This document shows, in pieces, positions 61,562 to 64,000 of a stretch of DNA of 64,000 bases (position 1 is its first letter; the number at the start of each line of letters is the position of its first letter). The notes under the pieces are model-generated. The model saw nothing but the letters and a program-made list of their open reading frames with translations, had not been told where the DNA came from and made no database searches. Source of the stretch: JAQWRV01 sp045564915. Lineage in GTDB: Bacteria; Pseudomonadota; Alphaproteobacteria; Rhodospirillales; Rhodospirillaceae. The stretch is taken from the NCBI GenBank assembly GCA_045564915.1, contig JBJLGL010000012.1, positions 1 through 64,000 on the forward strand, in the 5' to 3' direction. The position numbers and the translations under genes were made by a program.

Positions 61562-64000
61562 GTGCTTCGTCCCAGAGTTAAGAGAATAAGGGCACTCTCA
61601 GTGTCCGCGGTGTTGATGGCCTCAACATTTGCAACCCCATCTTTAGCGCAGCAGGTCGCTATCGAAGAAATCATTGTCACCGCTCGTCAACGCGCTGAAT
61701 CACTGCAGGACGTGCCTGCAAGCATTACAGCGTTTACTAGCGAACAACTCGAACGTGCAGGTGTGCAACGGGCGGAAGACTTTATAGCTCTCACGCCAGG
61801 CGTGACCATTGTTGACGCCGCAGAAGTTGGTGACACTCAGGTCAACATTCGCGGCATCAACGGTGCCCGCGATGCTGAAAACAGTTTTGCCCTCATCATT
61901 GATGGGATCCTTCACACCAACCCGGCAGCCTTAAACCGCGAGTACGCCAACCTGCAGCAAATTGAAATTCTGAAGGGGCCTCAAGGCGCTATTTACGGAC
62001 GTAATGCTGCTGCCGGTGCTATTATTGTCACCACGAAAAAGCCAGGGGACACATTTGAAGGAGAGTTCAAATTCTCCGGAGCCAATGACGATAGTTATTA
62101 TGCCTCAGCTTATATGGGTGGTCCTGTTGGCGATAACGTTGCTGGTAGCCTTCAAGTGGATTGGCGCGATACTGATGGCTTTTATGTCAATGAGACTGTA
62201 AATCAGAAAAATGTAGATGACTTTGAGAACTTCAATGTTTCTGGACGTATGGTTCTAGACACATCTGAAACATCTTCTCTTGATATTAAGGCACGTTATG
62301 GCGAAGTAGATGCAGCTTCAATTTCTTTTAACGCTGCATTCGCCGCTAGTTTTCTAGCCGACCTATTTGGGAATCCGCTGCTTTTTGAAGACGTCAACAC
62401 TCACAACTTTCAGTTCGTAAACAATCTTGATCCGTACAACGATCAAAAGAGTATTGAAGTGTCCGCAAAGTACGATGCCGAGTACGATTGGGGTTCTTTG
62501 ACAGCTTGGGCCTTATACTCGGATATTGAAAACAGCTTTGCCGCTGACGGAACATCTGGTGCGTTCGGCTTCTTCTTTCAGGAACCAAGCTGTATTGGGA
62601 GTATAAATTCCCTAAATGCAGCCGGTGTCACATTGCCCGGTCCACAATTCCTAGGACCAACTGCCGCCTCATCCATTCTTGGTCCGTACACCGCGACTAA
62701 CTGTGACGGTACACAATACCAAGAACGCTTTCAGGACGACATCAGCTTCGAGATCCGTCTGGCATCACCGGCAGACCAAGAGGTCCGATGGCTTTTGGGT
62801 GCATACTTCCTAGATCTCAATCGGCGTGTCGGCGTAAATACTGGGGTCGAAGATGTAACAACGATTATTCCCAGGTTATTTATCCCTGCGGGACAGCCAA
62901 ACGCTACGGATCAGTTGGTCCACGATGCATTTGATTCCAAGGTTTATGCTCTGTTTGGCAACATCGCTTATGATGTTAACGATGATGTCGAGTTGTCTGT
63001 CGCCCTCCGCTATGACAGAGAAGAACGGCAAACCAGGAGCCTAGTGCCAACGGATGCCCGCTCTACTTATATCGACTTTAATCCAGCTGATGGCTTCCAG
63101 GGCGGTGATCCGATCAATCCAGGCCTAAACCCCGCGATTAATCCAGCTGGTGTGATTGCCGATCAAAAGCGGACATTCGAAGAACTCCAACCAAAAATCA
63201 GTTTGTCTTGGGACGTTGGAGCGGAAACTACCCTGTTCGCAAATTGGGGTATCGGCTTTAAATCGGGTGGATTTAACAACGCAGGGTCCAAGGCTACCAT
63301 TGACCTATTCATTAACAACTTCCTTGGCACCAGCGTAGGTATTGAAGACGCTTTCCGTGAAGAGACCTCGAGCGCGTTTGAAGTTGGCTTTAAAGGAAGC
63401 TACCTGGATGACCGTTTGACCGTTGAAGGTGCAGCATACAACGTCAGCGTAGACGACATGCAATTCTTTGAGTTCTTTGTTGGGGCCTTTGGTCTTCTAC
63501 GGATTGTGAATAATATTGACGATGTCACGATCCAAGGTCTCGAATTTGCAGCTAATGCGCTTGTTTCCGAAAACTTCAGTATCTACGGTGGCTTCAACGT
63601 CATTGATAGCGAGATCAAAACCAACAGAGTTCGCCCGGATACCGTGGGAAATAAAGCACCTTACACCGCCGACTATACCATTAACGCCGGTATACAGGGC
63701 GATTTCCCGATCACAGATGACATTGAAATCGTTGGCCGGTTTGACTATAGCCGAGTTGGTCCAACCTGGTTTCATACTGTTCAAAACCAAGATCAGACTT
63801 CACTGTTCGGACCAGCCAACTACGGTAAAACCCAGCGTAACGCCTATGATACAGTTGATCTCCGGATCGGTATTGAATCGGCTAATTGGGCAATAACTGG
63901 ATTTGCCAAGAACCTACTTGATGAGAAATACCTTGAAGAGGTTATTCCAGCACCGCAGTTCGGTGGATCATTTATCCATCCAGGCGCCAAAGCCCGTTAC
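61562..64000 (+). CDS. TonB-dependent outer-membrane receptor (3' end beyond window)
   Basis: The frame stays open for 813 codons to the window end. The signal peptide ends around TFATPSLAQQ. TonB-box-like EEIIVTARQRAESLQDVPAS is followed by the plug domain (QVNIRGINGARDAENSF; IEILKGPQGAIYGRNAAAGA). Beta-barrel strands with aromatic girdles follow (SISWDVGAETTLFANWGIGF-like FANWGIGFKSGGFNN; VEGAAYNVSVDDMQFF). The last residues visible, FIHPGAKARY, resemble the final strands, so almost the whole gene is present. Such receptors import siderophores, cobalamin, glycans or other large ligands; the ligand is unknown. GGAGGAG precedes the GTG. Confidence 0.92.
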   Translation, partial: MLRPRVKRIRALSVSAVLMASTFATPSLAQQVAIEEIIVTARQRAESLQDVPASITAFTSEQLERAGVQRAEDFIALTPGVTIVDAAEVGDTQVNIRGINGARDAENSFALIIDGILHTNPAALNREYANLQQIEILKGPQGAIYGRNAAAGAIIVTTKKPGDTFEGEFKFSGANDDSYYASAYMGGPVGDNVAGSLQVDWRDTDGFYVNETVNQKNVDDFENFNVSGRMVLDTSETSSLDIKARYGEVDAASISFNAAFAASFLADLFGNPLLFEDVNTHNFQFVNNLDPYNDQKSIEVSAKYDAEYDWGSLTAWALYSDIENSFAADGTSGAFGFFFQEPSCIGSINSLNAAGVTLPGPQFLGPTAASSILGPYTATNCDGTQYQERFQDDISFEIRLASPADQEVRWLLGAYFLDLNRRVGVNTGVEDVTTIIPRLFIPAGQPNATDQLVHDAFDSKVYALFGNIAYDVNDDVELSVALRYDREERQTRSLVPTDARSTYIDFNPADGFQGGDPINPGLNPAINPAGVIADQKRTFEELQPKISLSWDVGAETTLFANWGIGFKSGGFNNAGSKATIDLFINNFLGTSVGIEDAFREETSSAFEVGFKGSYLDDRLTVEGAAYNVSVDDMQFFEFFVGAFGLLRIVNNIDDVTIQGLEFAANALVSENFSIYGGFNVIDSEIKTNRVRPDTVGNKAPYTADYTINAGIQGDFPITDDIEIVGRFDYSRVGPTWFHTVQNQDQTSLFGPANYGKTQRNAYDTVDLRIGIESANWAITGFAKNLLDEKYLEEVIPAPQFGGSFIHPGAKARY

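Overview
The window looks like a chromosome segment from a Gram-negative, aerobic, probably marine proteobacterium, most likely an alphaproteobacterium from an uncultured lineage. The reasons are the rlmB | tRNA-Tyr - tRNA-Gly - tuf arrangement, a mitochondrial-type aa3 oxidase operon with Cox11, an alphaproteobacterial-style PyrE, an ELM1-family protein, and an ECF sigma/ChrR pair like that of Rhodobacter. No phage, insertion sequence, CRISPR array or rRNA was seen.

Layout. 1-1383: start of tuf (minus), tRNA-Gly, tRNA-Tyr and divergent rlmB. 1428-6232: a visibly G+C-rich block with an NTF2-like protein, MFS transporter, bicupin, glutathione-transferase-like protein and methyltransferase. 6600-9904: tRNA-Thr followed by an A+T-rich set (TPR/OGT-type glycosyltransferase, zinc-ribbon methyltransferase, small membrane protein). 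10019-19037: an RpoE-type ECF sigma factor and its zinc anti-sigma factor ChrR. Next to them lies the lipid gene set typical of singlet-oxygen regulons: FAD oxidoreductase, DUF1365, Cfa-like methyltransferase, MFS transporter, DUF3833 lipoprotein, then converging DUF6134, SDR and NTF2 genes. 19130-29203: an orphan solute-binding protein and the oxidase locus. A minus-strand arm carries heme O synthase, an unusual COX1-like protein without a full CuB ligand set, DUF420 and a 38-residue membrane peptide. The plus-strand arm is coxB-coxA-cox11-coxC-DUF983. 29534-30748: ammonium transporter with a possible sigma-54 promoter. 31265-36801: rhodanese, universal stress protein and a three-subunit molybdenum enzyme resembling the sulfite dehydrogenase SoeABC. 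36881-39918: GST, ELM1-family protein, pyrE and a cold-shock gene.

40779-64000 is an accessory, scavenging-type region: Tat-type amidohydrolase, orphan peptide-type binding proteins, a tandem pair of nitrilase-family enzymes, several cupins, a two-component system beside a repeat-containing exported protein, and a DUF885 metallopeptidase lipoprotein. It continues with a methyltransferase paralogous to the one at 5051-6232, an exported RidA-like protein, two alpha/beta-hydrolase-fold proteins lacking the Ser nucleophile and base His, an orphan TRAP binding protein and a TonB-dependent receptor cut by the window end. Binding proteins occur here without permease genes, and cupins recur without obvious catalytic partners.

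The best candidates for something undescribed are the CuB-less COX1-like protein with its partners, the amidohydrolase/binding protein/double nitrilase/bicupin locus, and the methyltransferase - coiled-coil - RidA - three cupins - pseudo-hydrolase - TRAP-SBP run. All functional assignments come from reading motifs by eye; no database search was possible.
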